NCBI RefSeq assembly: GCF_009831575.1
Contig: NZ_WUUT01000004.1
Location: forward strand, 40,138 to 104,137
Reading direction: 5' to 3'
Length of the DNA stretch: 64,000 bases
Source of the DNA: Halovenus carboxidivorans
GTDB lineage: Archaea; Halobacteriota; Halobacteria; Halobacteriales; Haloarculaceae
Shown: positions 55,094-63,238 of the stretch, piece by piece
Numbering within the stretch: the first letter of the stretch is position 1
How the letters are laid out: each line of letters opens with the position of its first letter
Notes under the pieces: model-generated
Told to the model about the DNA's origin: nothing
The model's input: the letters and a program-made list of their open reading frames with translations, nothing else
Databases searched by the model: none
Program-made: the position numbers and the translations under genes

Positions 55094-55102
55094 ATAATAA
55101 AC
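55094..55102 (-). promoter_or_regulatory. TATA box of the ilvBNC operon
   Basis: GTTTATTAT on the minus strand, about 92 bases after the leuA stop, is the best TATA box in the 325-base gap. It predicts a transcript start near 55072 and so a leader of about 200 bases before ilvB. Confidence 0.6.
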
Positions 55103-55193
55103 GTTCCGTGACAGAGCGCGACAGCAGGCGCCGCTGCTCGGTGGTCGCTGTGCGGCTGCTCGTCGACTCTGGAACGCCGAAGGGGTCATGGGG

Positions 55194-56433
55194 TCAGGCC
55201 CGAACCTCCCCTTCCCTGTTGCGGTCGACACCGACCTCGCGGGCGAACTTCTCCAGTTCGGACATCGTCACCCGCTGGGCTTCCGCGCCGAAGTCCTTGA
55301 CTCGGCGCGTGACCTCGGTGACCTCCTCGTCGGTCGGGTCGAAGCCGGCCTCGATCAGCCGCTCCCGGACCGAGTGGGTACCGGTGTGTTTCCCGAGCAC
55401 CAGCTCCCGCTCGGCACCGACCATCTCGGGGGTCATCACGCCCGGCTCGAAGGTGTCGGAGTTCTCGATCACGCCGGCCGCGTGAATCCCGCTCTCGTGG
55501 GAGAAGGCGTTCGAGCCGACGACGGGCTTGTTGCCCGGTACCGGAACGTCTGATTTCTCCTCAACGGTCCGGGATAGCTCCGTGATCGCCGTCGTGTCGA
55601 TACCGGTGTCGACGTTGTACAGCGACTCTAAGGCCATCACGACCTCCTCGTAGGCGGCGTTGCCGGCCCGCTCGCCGATGCCGTTGACCGACACCTGCGC
55701 CTGGCTCGCGCCGGCCTCGTAGCCGGACAGCGCGTTGGCGGCCGCCAGCCCGAAGTCGTCGTGGGTGTGCACGTCGACGCGTGCGCCGCCAGCGTCGGCC
55801 ACCTCGACGACCTTGCCGACCATCTTCTGGAAGCGGGTCGGCGTCGCGACCCCAGTCGTGTCGGGGATGTTAATCCAGTCCGCGCCGGCGTCGACGGTCT
55901 GCTCGACGATATCGAGCAGGAACGCCTCGTCGGTGCGTGTCGCATCCATCGGCGAGAACATGCACTCGACGCCGGCTTCTTTCACGCGCTCGACAGACTC
56001 GACGGCACGCTCGGCCGCGTCCTGGCGGGTCGCGTGCATGGAATCTTCGAGCTGGACGTCGCTGGTCGAGACGAACACGTGGACCATATCGACGCCACTG
56101 TCGAGCGCGGCCTCTACATCCTCCTCGACAACACGCGCCAGTCCGCAGATCGTCGTCGTACTCGTGTCGACGATGTCACGGACGGCCTCGAACTCCGCGT
56201 CGCTGTTAACGGGGAACCCGGCCTCGATGACGTGGGTTCCCATCTCGTCGAGCAGCGCCGCTATCTCACGTTTGTCCTCGTAGGAAAACGATGTTCGCGG
56301 CGTCTGCTCTCCGTCGCGGAGCGTGGTGTCGAAAATTCGTGCGTCTGTGATTTCAGACGTACTGTCCAGTGTGCCCTGGAAGAACTCGATCCGCCGGGGA
56401 TTCCGACGTATCCTCGTTGTTGGACATAAGCAT
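55194..56433 (-). CDS. leuA: 2-isopropylmalate/citramalate synthase with a frameshift near its start
   Basis: About 400 residues match the LeuA/CimA family: TTLRDGEQTPRTSFSYEDK, VHTHDDFGLAAANAL, NGIGERAGNAAYEE and SHESGIHAAGV. The large C-terminal leucine-binding domain of bacterial LeuA is missing, so a citramalate role is possible. The reading frame has no ATG, GTG or TTG start near its beginning. The expected start, ATG 56433 (or 56427), lies 24 bases after a TATA box but is one frame off: it reads MLMSNNEDTSES and then shifts at a CCCC run (complement of 56396-56399). Removing one base joins it to RRIEFFQGTLDS. Sequencing error or true mutation cannot be told apart here. Confidence 0.85.
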
Positions 56434-56454
56434 TCTACAAAGAACGAGCCAGCC

Positions 56455-56461
56455 TTATATA
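56455..56461 (-). promoter_or_regulatory. TATA box of leuA
   Basis: ATATAAGG on the minus strand lies about 24 bases before the ATG at 56433 and supports a leaderless leuA start in the shifted frame. Confidence 0.6.
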
Positions 56462-56548
56462 TCTGTCTACCTCCGTCGCGACCCCGCGACGAGCGGACGG
56501 CTGACGGTGGCGGCCGGTTTACCCCCCAAAATCGACTCTCAGAGGCGG

Positions 56549-57922
56549 TTACTCCGAAATTCGCTTTGTAGTGATCTGGAGCCGGCTGCTGTCTTCCGGG
56601 AAGCTCACGGTTCCGTAGCCGCTCTCGATGATCCACTTCGCGAGCCAGAGATCCAGACCGGTCCCGTGTTTCAACTGTGTCTCGGTTCCGCGTTCGAGTG
56701 CGTCGCGGTCGGTAGCCGGAATGAGCGGTCGCTCCGCCTCGATGCTGATCGCGACGTTCTCCGGAGCGACTGGTTCGCAACTGATCGTTATCGCGGTGGG
56801 TTCTTCGGGTTCGCTCTGGACGATCGCGCTCAGCAACCGCACCAACGCCTCCCCGAAGGCGTTGCTGGTCGCTATCTGCACGTCTGTTTCGCCCTCGACG
56901 TTTAGAGTGGCGTCCGGATACTGATCGGTGACCTCCGCGACGACCTTCCGGAGCAGCGCCCTCAGGTCGAAGGAGTTGATCGTGGTCCGTTCGAGCGTCT
57001 GCTGAACGTACCGGGACTTTTCGGCGATTTCACAGACTCTACTGACGTGTTCGATCGCGTCGGCGAGTCGCTGTTGATCCTCCTCGCTCAGCGCGGCGCT
57101 CTCGCTGACGAGTTCGATGTTTCCGGTCACGACGTTCAGGTCGTTCCGGATGTTGTGCCGCAACACCCGACTGACGACTTCGAGCCGCTGTTCGCGCTGT
57201 TTCAGCTGTCGCTGTGTCCGCGCCAGATCGTAGGTCTGGTTGAGCATGAGCTTCGCGTCCAGCGCCACGTCGGTGTCGGCGGTGAACTCCTCCGGGGGGA
57301 TGTAGTATGGATTGTCACACAACGTGTACTGGTAGATGAGTTGGTCGTGTGTCCACAGCGCCTTCGCCGCGGACTCGCGGCTGAACCGCGCGAGGTCGTA
57401 CTGACACAGCGCCGTCACCGGGACATCCCCGCAGGCGTCGTCGAACTCGGATTCGAAGCTCAGAATCTGCTCGAACGGGACGTCGGTGTGGAAACACCAC
57501 GTGTTCTCGCCGGCCGCGCACAGTCCGTCGTATCCTTCCTCGACGCTCTCTTCCGCGGCGGCTTCCAGCGTCGAAATCATCCGGTCGGAGTCGAACTCCG
57601 GGTCCAGGTAGGCCTCCGTCGCGTCTGTGATCGTGAGATCGCCGTCGGCGATTCGCTGGTCGACATCGATTCCGGCGTCTCGGAGCGACTGTCTGATCGC
57701 CTCGGGTCCGTTGCTCTCCGGGAAGTACAGACACTTCTTGCCCGACATCAGCCCGTAACAGAGATAGATCGTCGCAACCTCCAGTTGCACGTCCTGATCC
57801 TCGTAGAACAGCGCGAGATGTCGCGATAGATCCGCGCGGTCGAGTTCCGCGAACAGTTGCTCTTTCTGCCCGTCACCGGTGAACAGCCTGCTCGATTCCT
57901 CGTGCCTTGCCATCCTCCCCAT
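56549..57922 (-). CDS. MEDS-domain sensor histidine kinase
   Basis: The 457-residue cytoplasmic protein has a MEDS/DcmR-like sensor (about 25-205; HLALFYEDQDVQLEVA, then CLYFPESNG), a coiled linker, a dimerisation helix with the phospho-acceptor in RVLRHNIRNDLNVV, and a kinase core. In the core the G-box TGLDLWLAKWIIESGYG is clear, but the N-box segment EALVRLLSAIVQ lacks the usual Asn, so ATP use may be impaired. No response regulator is adjacent. The start is uncertain among ATGs 57922 and 57913; a TATATAAT element lies just upstream. Confidence 0.8.
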   Translation of the reverse strand: MGRMARHEESSRLFTGDGQKEQLFAELDRADLSRHLALFYEDQDVQLEVATIYLCYGLMSGKKCLYFPESNGPEAIRQSLRDAGIDVDQRIADGDLTITDATEAYLDPEFDSDRMISTLEAAAEESVEEGYDGLCAAGENTWCFHTDVPFEQILSFESEFDDACGDVPVTALCQYDLARFSRESAAKALWTHDQLIYQYTLCDNPYYIPPEEFTADTDVALDAKLMLNQTYDLARTQRQLKQREQRLEVVSRVLRHNIRNDLNVVTGNIELVSESAALSEEDQQRLADAIEHVSRVCEIAEKSRYVQQTLERTTINSFDLRALLRKVVAEVTDQYPDATLNVEGETDVQIATSNAFGEALVRLLSAIVQSEPEEPTAITISCEPVAPENVAISIEAERPLIPATDRDALERGTETQLKHGTGLDLWLAKWIIESGYGTVSFPEDSSRLQITTKRISE

Positions 57923-58036
57923 GATATTATATACCACGGAATTCTAACCATATGAAGCTATTGAATTCGAAGCCAACGAGGCCAATTTGAGGGGTTTCAG
58001 AGCCTTAGGGCCGAACTGAGCAGACCGCCGTCGCCG

Positions 58037-58996
58037 CTACCGGTCGGCGGTCGGCAACGTCACTTCCTCGCCGTCCGCGTAGACCGTCGGCTCCGTCAGA
58101 ATACCGTCGAGGTGGATCGGAACCTCGATATCCCCGCCGATTCCGTGGTCGTCCCCGATTGCGATGTGGACGGTACCGCCGGCCTTCTCGTCCAGCAGGA
58201 CCGACCCGACGAGGTCGGCCACGGCGACGTTCGTCCCGATCCCGAGTTCGGCGAGGTTGTATGCGTCGTCGCCCGCCTCCGCCGCCGCGGCCTCGACCTC
58301 CTCCCGGAGGCCCTCGTCCTCGATACTGGTCACCGTCCCGTCTTCGACGGCAAACTCGACGGTGTGGCCGTCTTCGAGCTGGCCGTGGGGCATCATGGTC
58401 CCGTCGACGACGACCGTCCCGTCCGCGGTTTCGGGGCTGACGAACACCTCCCCCGCCGGCAGGTTCGAGAACTCGCCGGCCTCGTGGACGATGCCCGTGT
58501 CTTCGATCCACTCTCGGTCGCCCGGAACGAACGTGATGTCGGTGCCCTGCGGGGACGTCACGCGGATCTCCTCGGCGTCCTCGACCTGCGCGAGCACGTT
58601 CGCACACTCCTCGCGGATGCGCTCGTAGTCGGCGTCCAGTCCCATCAGGAAGACGCCGTCGGTGATGCCCGGCAGCGTCGCCATCCGCGCGCCGGCCTCG
58701 ATCGCTTCGACTCGTGCGGTCGTGTGGCTGAGACTCTTCGTCGTCGGTGCGAGAACGACGTCGCTGTGTTTGATCGCCGCCGCGATTGGCTCCGGCGGTT
58801 CCTCGCCGTGCTGGTCGCCCGGCGGATACCTGAGTAGTACCGCGTCGTCGGTGATTTCGGAGGCAACGGCGTACAGCGCCTCCCCGATTGCCTGGCGGTT
58901 GTCGTCGGTGACGATTGCACACGATTCGGTCGGTTGGAGGTTCATACACTGTTCGACGGCCGTCCGTGCCGGCGCGTCGAGCGAACTGTTGGTCAT
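58037..58996 (-). CDS. M29-like aminopeptidase family protein
   Basis: The 319-residue protein starts MTNSSLDAPARTAVEQCM. Its C-terminal part carries AGEFSNLPAGEVFVSPE and NLAELGIGTN with LLDEKAGGTVHIAIGDD, which resembles the M29 aminopeptidase and NicX dioxygenase group. These use a metal bound by Glu/His residues; the exact activity is open. It is single, with its own gap on each side, and is divergent from the Gly/Met-rich gene. The ATG at 58996 matches family length. Confidence 0.75.
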   Translation of the reverse strand: MTNSSLDAPARTAVEQCMNLQPTESCAIVTDDNRQAIGEALYAVASEITDDAVLLRYPPGDQHGEEPPEPIAAAIKHSDVVLAPTTKSLSHTTARVEAIEAGARMATLPGITDGVFLMGLDADYERIREECANVLAQVEDAEEIRVTSPQGTDITFVPGDREWIEDTGIVHEAGEFSNLPAGEVFVSPETADGTVVVDGTMMPHGQLEDGHTVEFAVEDGTVTSIEDEGLREEVEAAAAEAGDDAYNLAELGIGTNVAVADLVGSVLLDEKAGGTVHIAIGDDHGIGGDIEVPIHLDGILTEPTVYADGEEVTLPTADR

Positions 58997-59097
58997 GCAC
59001 AGGTCAAGGGGTGGAACTCGGATAGTCGTTACCCATCCTCGCGACGGGCCACAGAAGTGACGACACCCTTTTCCCGCGGGCAACAAAAAGCGGTACT

Positions 59098-59523
59098 ATG
59101 TCCGACCAACCTGCAGACGACGATTCCACAGCCGAGGAGAGCGAATCCGAAAACGCCGACGGTGAGGAGAAATCCTTCCGCGAGCGGGTCGAAGAGATCC
59201 GACAGCGCCGCGCCGAGGAAGGCGAGGGCGACGGCGAGGAGGGCGACCGCGCACCCCCCGAGGAGATGATGGGCGGAATGGGTGGCGGTGGCATGGGCGG
59301 CGGCAACCCCTTCGCGCAGATGATGGGCGGCATGATGGGCGGCGGCCCCGGCGGTATGGGCGGCATGGGCGGCGGTCCCGGCGGCCCCGGCGGTCGACCC
59401 GGACAGGACGAGGGTGACTCCGACAACGAGGAACTCGCCCGCGAGATGCGGAAACTGCGCGACGAGGTCCACGATATGCGGCGCTCGCTCGACCGGATCG
59501 CCGACGCGCTCGAAGACAACTAA
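59098..59523 (+). CDS. Gly/Met-rich low-complexity protein
   Basis: The 141-residue protein has an acidic N-terminus, a helical ERVEEIRQRRAEEG piece, a central MGG/GGPGG repeat stretch (about residues 58-103) and a C-terminal coiled coil (ELAREMRKLRDEVHDMRRSL). The Gly/Met core is probably flexible and could drive self-association. I recall relatives in other haloarchaea, but no function. Transcription probably starts close upstream (CAAAAAGC region near 59085). Confidence 0.7.
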   Translation: MSDQPADDDSTAEESESENADGEEKSFRERVEEIRQRRAEEGEGDGEEGDRAPPEEMMGGMGGGGMGGGNPFAQMMGGMMGGGPGGMGGMGGGPGGPGGRPGQDEGDSDNEELAREMRKLRDEVHDMRRSLDRIADALEDN

Positions 59524-59606
59524 CACACCACTCCGTTTCTGCGTTCGAGTCACCTACCGGGAGCTACCGGACCGAGCGAGTACGAAAACTCCCGGGGATC
59601 GCTACG

Positions 59607-59957
59607 TCACTCCTCGTAGGCGAGGTTCATGACCCACTGCGAGAAGGCGTCGCTCTGCTCGTCGATCTCCTCGTCACCGATAAACGGCGAGAGCATGTCA
59701 CCGGCCATCAGAAGCGAGAAATCGAGGTCGGCGGCCGTCGGCGACAGGTAGTAGGTGTTGTGTCCCTCGTGGACGGTCTCCTCGCGGTCGATCAGGTCCT
59801 TCTCGACGAGCGACTCGACGATCCGACTCCCCTTTCGCGAGGAGACATCCAGTTCCTTCCAGAAGTTGCTCTGGTGGATGCCGCCGGTCTCGCGGATCAG
59901 TGCGAGCCCCCGGCGTTCGTCCTCGGACAGCTCGTCCTCGGCAGTCTGCGTGCTCAT
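59607..59957 (-). CDS. Winged-helix transcriptional regulator
   Basis: The 116-residue protein has one winged helix (about 12-75; GGIHQSNFWKELDVSSRKGS as recognition region, then LIDREETVHEGHNTYYL) and a C-terminal tail that may dimerise. Target unknown. A TATA element ATTTATCC lies about 26 bases upstream of the ATG at 59957, so a leaderless start is likely. It is convergent with the Gly/Met-rich gene. Confidence 0.8.
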   Translation of the reverse strand: MSTQTAEDELSEDERRGLALIRETGGIHQSNFWKELDVSSRKGSRIVESLVEKDLIDREETVHEGHNTYYLSPTAADLDFSLLMAGDMLSPFIGDEEIDEQSDAFSQWVMNLAYEE

Positions 59958-60009
59958 GTTCCTACCAACATATGTGAGCCGGATAAATTTGACCTTCGAT
60001 TGACTCCGG

Positions 60010-60753
60010 TCACGCGAACGGCACCTCGACCGGCTCGAACGCCGTCTCGCAGGGCGGCCCGTCGGCGTACCGGTACCGGGTCTCCGCCTCACCGACGTAC
60101 AGCAGCGACGACGACCGCGTTCCGAACTGCTCACGGTGGATGCAGACGCCGTACTCGTGATCTCCGACCACCGTCGCGGCCCGGTCCAGCCACTCCTCGC
60201 CGGACTCGCCCGGCTCCGGCCGGAGCGCGGTGCGCACGGCGTCGGCGTTGCTGGCCTGCTGGGTCCCGTCGGCCTCCCGCCGTGCGGGAATGTCGTAGTT
60301 CCCGTCCGCGCCGACGTTGACGACGACGTGGACGCCGGGATCGAGCGTCGAGATCCGTCGGTTCCCGTCGTACTCGGCCAGCAGCGCGCTCGTGCTGTCC
60401 GCCACGACGAGATTGAACCCCTCGTAGGCGCGCTCGTCGAGTTCCCGCTCGACCAACCGCATCGCCTCGTCGGCGCTGGACTCCCCGAGCGCGTCCCGGA
60501 CGAGCAGGCCGCGGGACCGGTCACCGTCGATCTGAGACGGCGTCCACCGGTTCGTGATCGCGACGAGCACTCCCGCGTCGTTGTAGCCGATCCACGTTCC
60601 CGCCGCCTCCTTGTCCTGGGGTGCGATCACCTGTCGACCCCAGTCCCGCGGGGCAGGCGGCTCGGACGGGCGGTCGAGAAACTCGTCGCGGTTGGCCGCG
60701 ACGATCAACGGCGCTTCCTCGAAACACTGCCAGGCGAGCGTAATCGTACACAC
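60010..60753 (-). CDS. NRDE/TANGO2-like protein
   Basis: The 247-residue protein starts MCTITLAWQ (GTG start at 60753) with a Cys at position 2 and the family NRDE motif in LIVAANRDEFLDRP. TANGO2-type proteins share an Ntn-hydrolase-like fold; eukaryotic members are linked to haem or lipid handling. Activity here is unknown. The open frame continues well upstream antisense to the cyclase gene but has no family support there. Confidence 0.85.
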   Translation of the reverse strand: MCTITLAWQCFEEAPLIVAANRDEFLDRPSEPPAPRDWGRQVIAPQDKEAAGTWIGYNDAGVLVAITNRWTPSQIDGDRSRGLLVRDALGESSADEAMRLVERELDERAYEGFNLVVADSTSALLAEYDGNRRISTLDPGVHVVVNVGADGNYDIPARREADGTQQASNADAVRTALRPEPGESGEEWLDRAATVVGDHEYGVCIHREQFGTRSSSLLYVGEAETRYRYADGPPCETAFEPVEVPFA

Positions 60754-60837
60754 GGGACGTGGTAGGTGATCCTCGGTAAAAAGCGGGTGGACTCTCCCGG
60801 GCGAACAGTTACAACGGTGGCCGCCGCTGCTGTGTGT

Positions 60838-61635
60838 ATGTTCACCGACTGGACTGTGATCGATCTCAGCATCGGGATCGAGGACGGGCCGGCCAGCGAA
60901 CCGTATCCGGCGAACATCGAGCGAATGGATCATCGGGCCGGAGCGGAATCGCTCGCCGAAACGCTTCGGGAGCAGGACATCGACGTGACCGCCGACGACT
61001 TCCCCGACGGGACGGCCCTCGCCTGGGAAGAGATTGAAGCGATCACCCACACCGGCACACACATGGACGCACCGTACCACTACGGCCCGGAGAGCGAGGG
61101 CGAACCCGCGCGCCGCATCGACGACGTGCCGCTCGAGTGGTGTCTCGGCGAGGCAGTCGTCCTCGACGTGCGCCACCTCGATGCGGGCGAGGAGATCGGT
61201 GTCGACGACGTCGAGGACGCCGTGGACGCGCTCGATTACGACCTGACCGGCGACGAGATCGTCCTGCTCCAGACCGGTGCCGACGAACGCTGGGGGGAGG
61301 CGAGCTACCTGACGGAGTTCCCCGGGATGGGGAGGGATGCGACGAGATATCTCGTCGAGCAGGGGATTCGCGTGATCGGTACCGACGCCTACGGCTTCGA
61401 TAAACCCTTCGCGGAGATGGGTCGACGGTTCGAGCGGACCGGCGACGCCGGGGAGTTGTGGCCGGCCCACCTCGCCGGTCGCGAGGGCGAGTACTGCCAG
61501 ATCGAGAAGATGGCCAACCTCGACGCCCTGCCCCGGAAGACCGAGGTCCCGCTGATCGCACAGCCGATCAAGGTCGAGGACGGCAGCGCCGGGTGGGTGC
61601 GTCCGCTGGCGGTGTTTCCGGAGGTGGGCGCATGA
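60838..61635 (+). CDS. Cyclase family (kynurenine-formamidase-like) hydrolase
   Basis: The 265-residue protein has the family motif THTGTHMDAPYHY for binding metal, near residue 71, and starts MFTDWTVIDLSIGIEDGP. Members hydrolyse N-formylkynurenine, isatin or act on polyketides. It overlaps the following FAH-type gene by four bases. A GTTACAA element about 28 bases upstream suggests a leaderless start. The pair may form a short catabolic route, maybe for tryptophan or another aromatic compound. Confidence 0.85.
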   Translation: MFTDWTVIDLSIGIEDGPASEPYPANIERMDHRAGAESLAETLREQDIDVTADDFPDGTALAWEEIEAITHTGTHMDAPYHYGPESEGEPARRIDDVPLEWCLGEAVVLDVRHLDAGEEIGVDDVEDAVDALDYDLTGDEIVLLQTGADERWGEASYLTEFPGMGRDATRYLVEQGIRVIGTDAYGFDKPFAEMGRRFERTGDAGELWPAHLAGREGEYCQIEKMANLDALPRKTEVPLIAQPIKVEDGSAGWVRPLAVFPEVGA

Positions 61636-62591
61636 AACTCGCCAGTTTCGCGGTCGACACTCCTGTCGGGCCACAGCGACGGGTCGGGGCGGTCGACGGC
61701 GACGACCTCGTGGACGTGACGACGGCGTACGCGGCCGCGCTCGCGGCCGACGGCGATGCCGACCCGGTGACTATCGCACAAGCGCACGCTCCGCCGGAGA
61801 TGGTTGCCTTTCTCCGGCGCGGCGACCGGGCTCTGGAGGCCGCACAGACGGCAAAGACCTACGCCGCCGAGACGGACGACGAGACCGGACCCAACGGTGG
61901 CCGCCTCGTCTTCCCCGAGGAGGACGTGGATCTGCTCGCGCCGGTCCCGCGGCCGAACTCTCTGCGCGATTTCATGGTCTACGAGGAACACGTCAAAAAC
62001 GCCATGGGCGAGGACCCGCCCGACGTGTGGTACGAGATGCCGGTCTACTACAAGTCAAACGCCGACAGCGTGGTCGGGCCGGGCGTCGAGGTCGAGTGGC
62101 CGGCGTACTCCGATCTGATGGACTACGAACTGGAGATTGCGGCGGTCATCGGCAAGGAGGGGAGAGATATTCCCGCGGAGGAGGCAGAGGAGTACGTCGC
62201 CGGCTACACCATCTTCAACGACTTCAGCGCCCGAGACATCCAGGGCGAGGAGATGGAGGCCCGTCTCGGGCCGGCGAAGGGGAAAGACTTCGCCAACGCC
62301 TTCGGCCCGTATCTGGTGACGGCGGACGCCTTCGATCCGGAAGCGGCGACGATGCGTGCGAAAGTCGACGGCGAGACGTGGTCCGAGGGGACCCCCGGCG
62401 AGATGTACCACTCCTTTGCCGACATCATCGAACACGTCTCCCAGAGCGAGACGCTCCATCCCGGCGACGTGCTCGGGAGCGGGACCGTGGGCGAAGGATG
62501 TGGTCTCGAACTCGGCAAGTTCCTCGAATCGGGGAACACTGTCACGCTTGAAGTCGACGGCATCGGGGCCCTCGAAAACACCGTCAGGTGA
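61632..62591 (+). CDS. Fumarylacetoacetate hydrolase family protein
   Basis: The 319-residue protein has an N-terminal cap and the FAH core: RDFMVYEEHVKNAM, DYELEIAAVIGKEGRDI with metal-binding acidic residues, and FNDFSARDIQGEEM. Family members open or decarboxylate C-C bonds in acyl pyruvates. It starts inside the stop of the cyclase gene (ATGA), so the two are co-translated. The exact substrate is not clear. Confidence 0.88.
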   Translation: MKLASFAVDTPVGPQRRVGAVDGDDLVDVTTAYAAALAADGDADPVTIAQAHAPPEMVAFLRRGDRALEAAQTAKTYAAETDDETGPNGGRLVFPEEDVDLLAPVPRPNSLRDFMVYEEHVKNAMGEDPPDVWYEMPVYYKSNADSVVGPGVEVEWPAYSDLMDYELEIAAVIGKEGRDIPAEEAEEYVAGYTIFNDFSARDIQGEEMEARLGPAKGKDFANAFGPYLVTADAFDPEAATMRAKVDGETWSEGTPGEMYHSFADIIEHVSQSETLHPGDVLGSGTVGEGCGLELGKFLESGNTVTLEVDGIGALENTVR

Positions 62592-62672
62592 CCGCCACGG
62601 CACTCCTTACCCCGTTCTCACAAACGATACTCGGGGGGTATTGCTTAAACCGATTGACTGCCCAGTTCGGGT

Positions 62673-62828
62673 ATGGGTCAGGGAAGACTTGGGGACGTCT
62701 CTTCGGAGACCACCGACTCCGAAGCGGGGGCGACAGCGACGGATACGTACATTTCACCGCTCGCTGACTTCCTGCTGTTCTTTACGCTGACAGTCGTCGC
62801 TGCGGCCGCGATGGTCGTGTTGCTGTAG
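62673..62828 (+). CDS. 51-residue single-span membrane protein
   Basis: The ORF reads MGQGRLGDVSSETTDSEAGA, a Ser/Thr-rich polar lead, then one helix (SPLADFLLFFTLTVVAAAAM) to the end. A TTGCTTAAAC element about 27 bases upstream is a good TATA match and predicts a leaderless mRNA. Function unknown. It is just after the cyclase/FAH pair and before another membrane protein. Confidence 0.6.
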   Translation: MGQGRLGDVSSETTDSEAGATATDTYISPLADFLLFFTLTVVAAAAMVVLL

Positions 62829-62864
62829 CGAACACTTTAGTTGGACTGCGAACAACGTCCTGCC

Positions 62865-63194
62865 GTGTCGGGGAACACGGGAGTCGTCGCCGCTGCTATC
62901 GATAACCAGCCCGCACTCTGGGTTCTCGCGGTCGTCCTGTACGGGATCGGTGATACCGTGACGACGTTGCTCGGTCTCCACAGCGAGGGGGTGACAGAAG
63001 GCGGGCCGGTCGCCCTGTTCGTCTTCGGACAGGGCGGAGTCCCTGGGTTCCTGCTGTTGAAGATCGGGTTCGTCGGCACCTGCTTTCTGGTCTGGTATCT
63101 CGTTCGGACGCCGGGACGCGTGGCGATTCCGCTCGCGCTCGCCGTCGTCGGGGCGGTCGTGACCTGCTGGAACCTGTTCGTGATTCTCTCCTGA
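62865..63194 (+). CDS. Small three-helix membrane protein
   Basis: The 109-residue product starts with GTG at 62865 (MSGNTGVVAAAIDNQPALWV), about 28 bases after a TTTAG element. It has three hydrophobic helices and a GDTVTTLLGLHSEGVTEGGP loop with acidic residues between the first two, a pattern I associate with small haloarchaeal membrane proteins of unknown role. A TTG at 62841 is a less likely start. Confidence 0.65.
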   Translation: MSGNTGVVAAAIDNQPALWVLAVVLYGIGDTVTTLLGLHSEGVTEGGPVALFVFGQGGVPGFLLLKIGFVGTCFLVWYLVRTPGRVAIPLALAVVGAVVTCWNLFVILS

Positions 63195-63238
63195 CCGTGA
63201 CCCTCCCGTTCATGAGGGTGGCGGCCAACAGTATCGGT

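Noticed and set aside
59270-59400. G-rich repeated DNA considered as a direct-repeat array or CRISPR
   Set aside because: Units are irregular, in frame, and explained by Gly/Met codons of the coding gene; there are no spacers.
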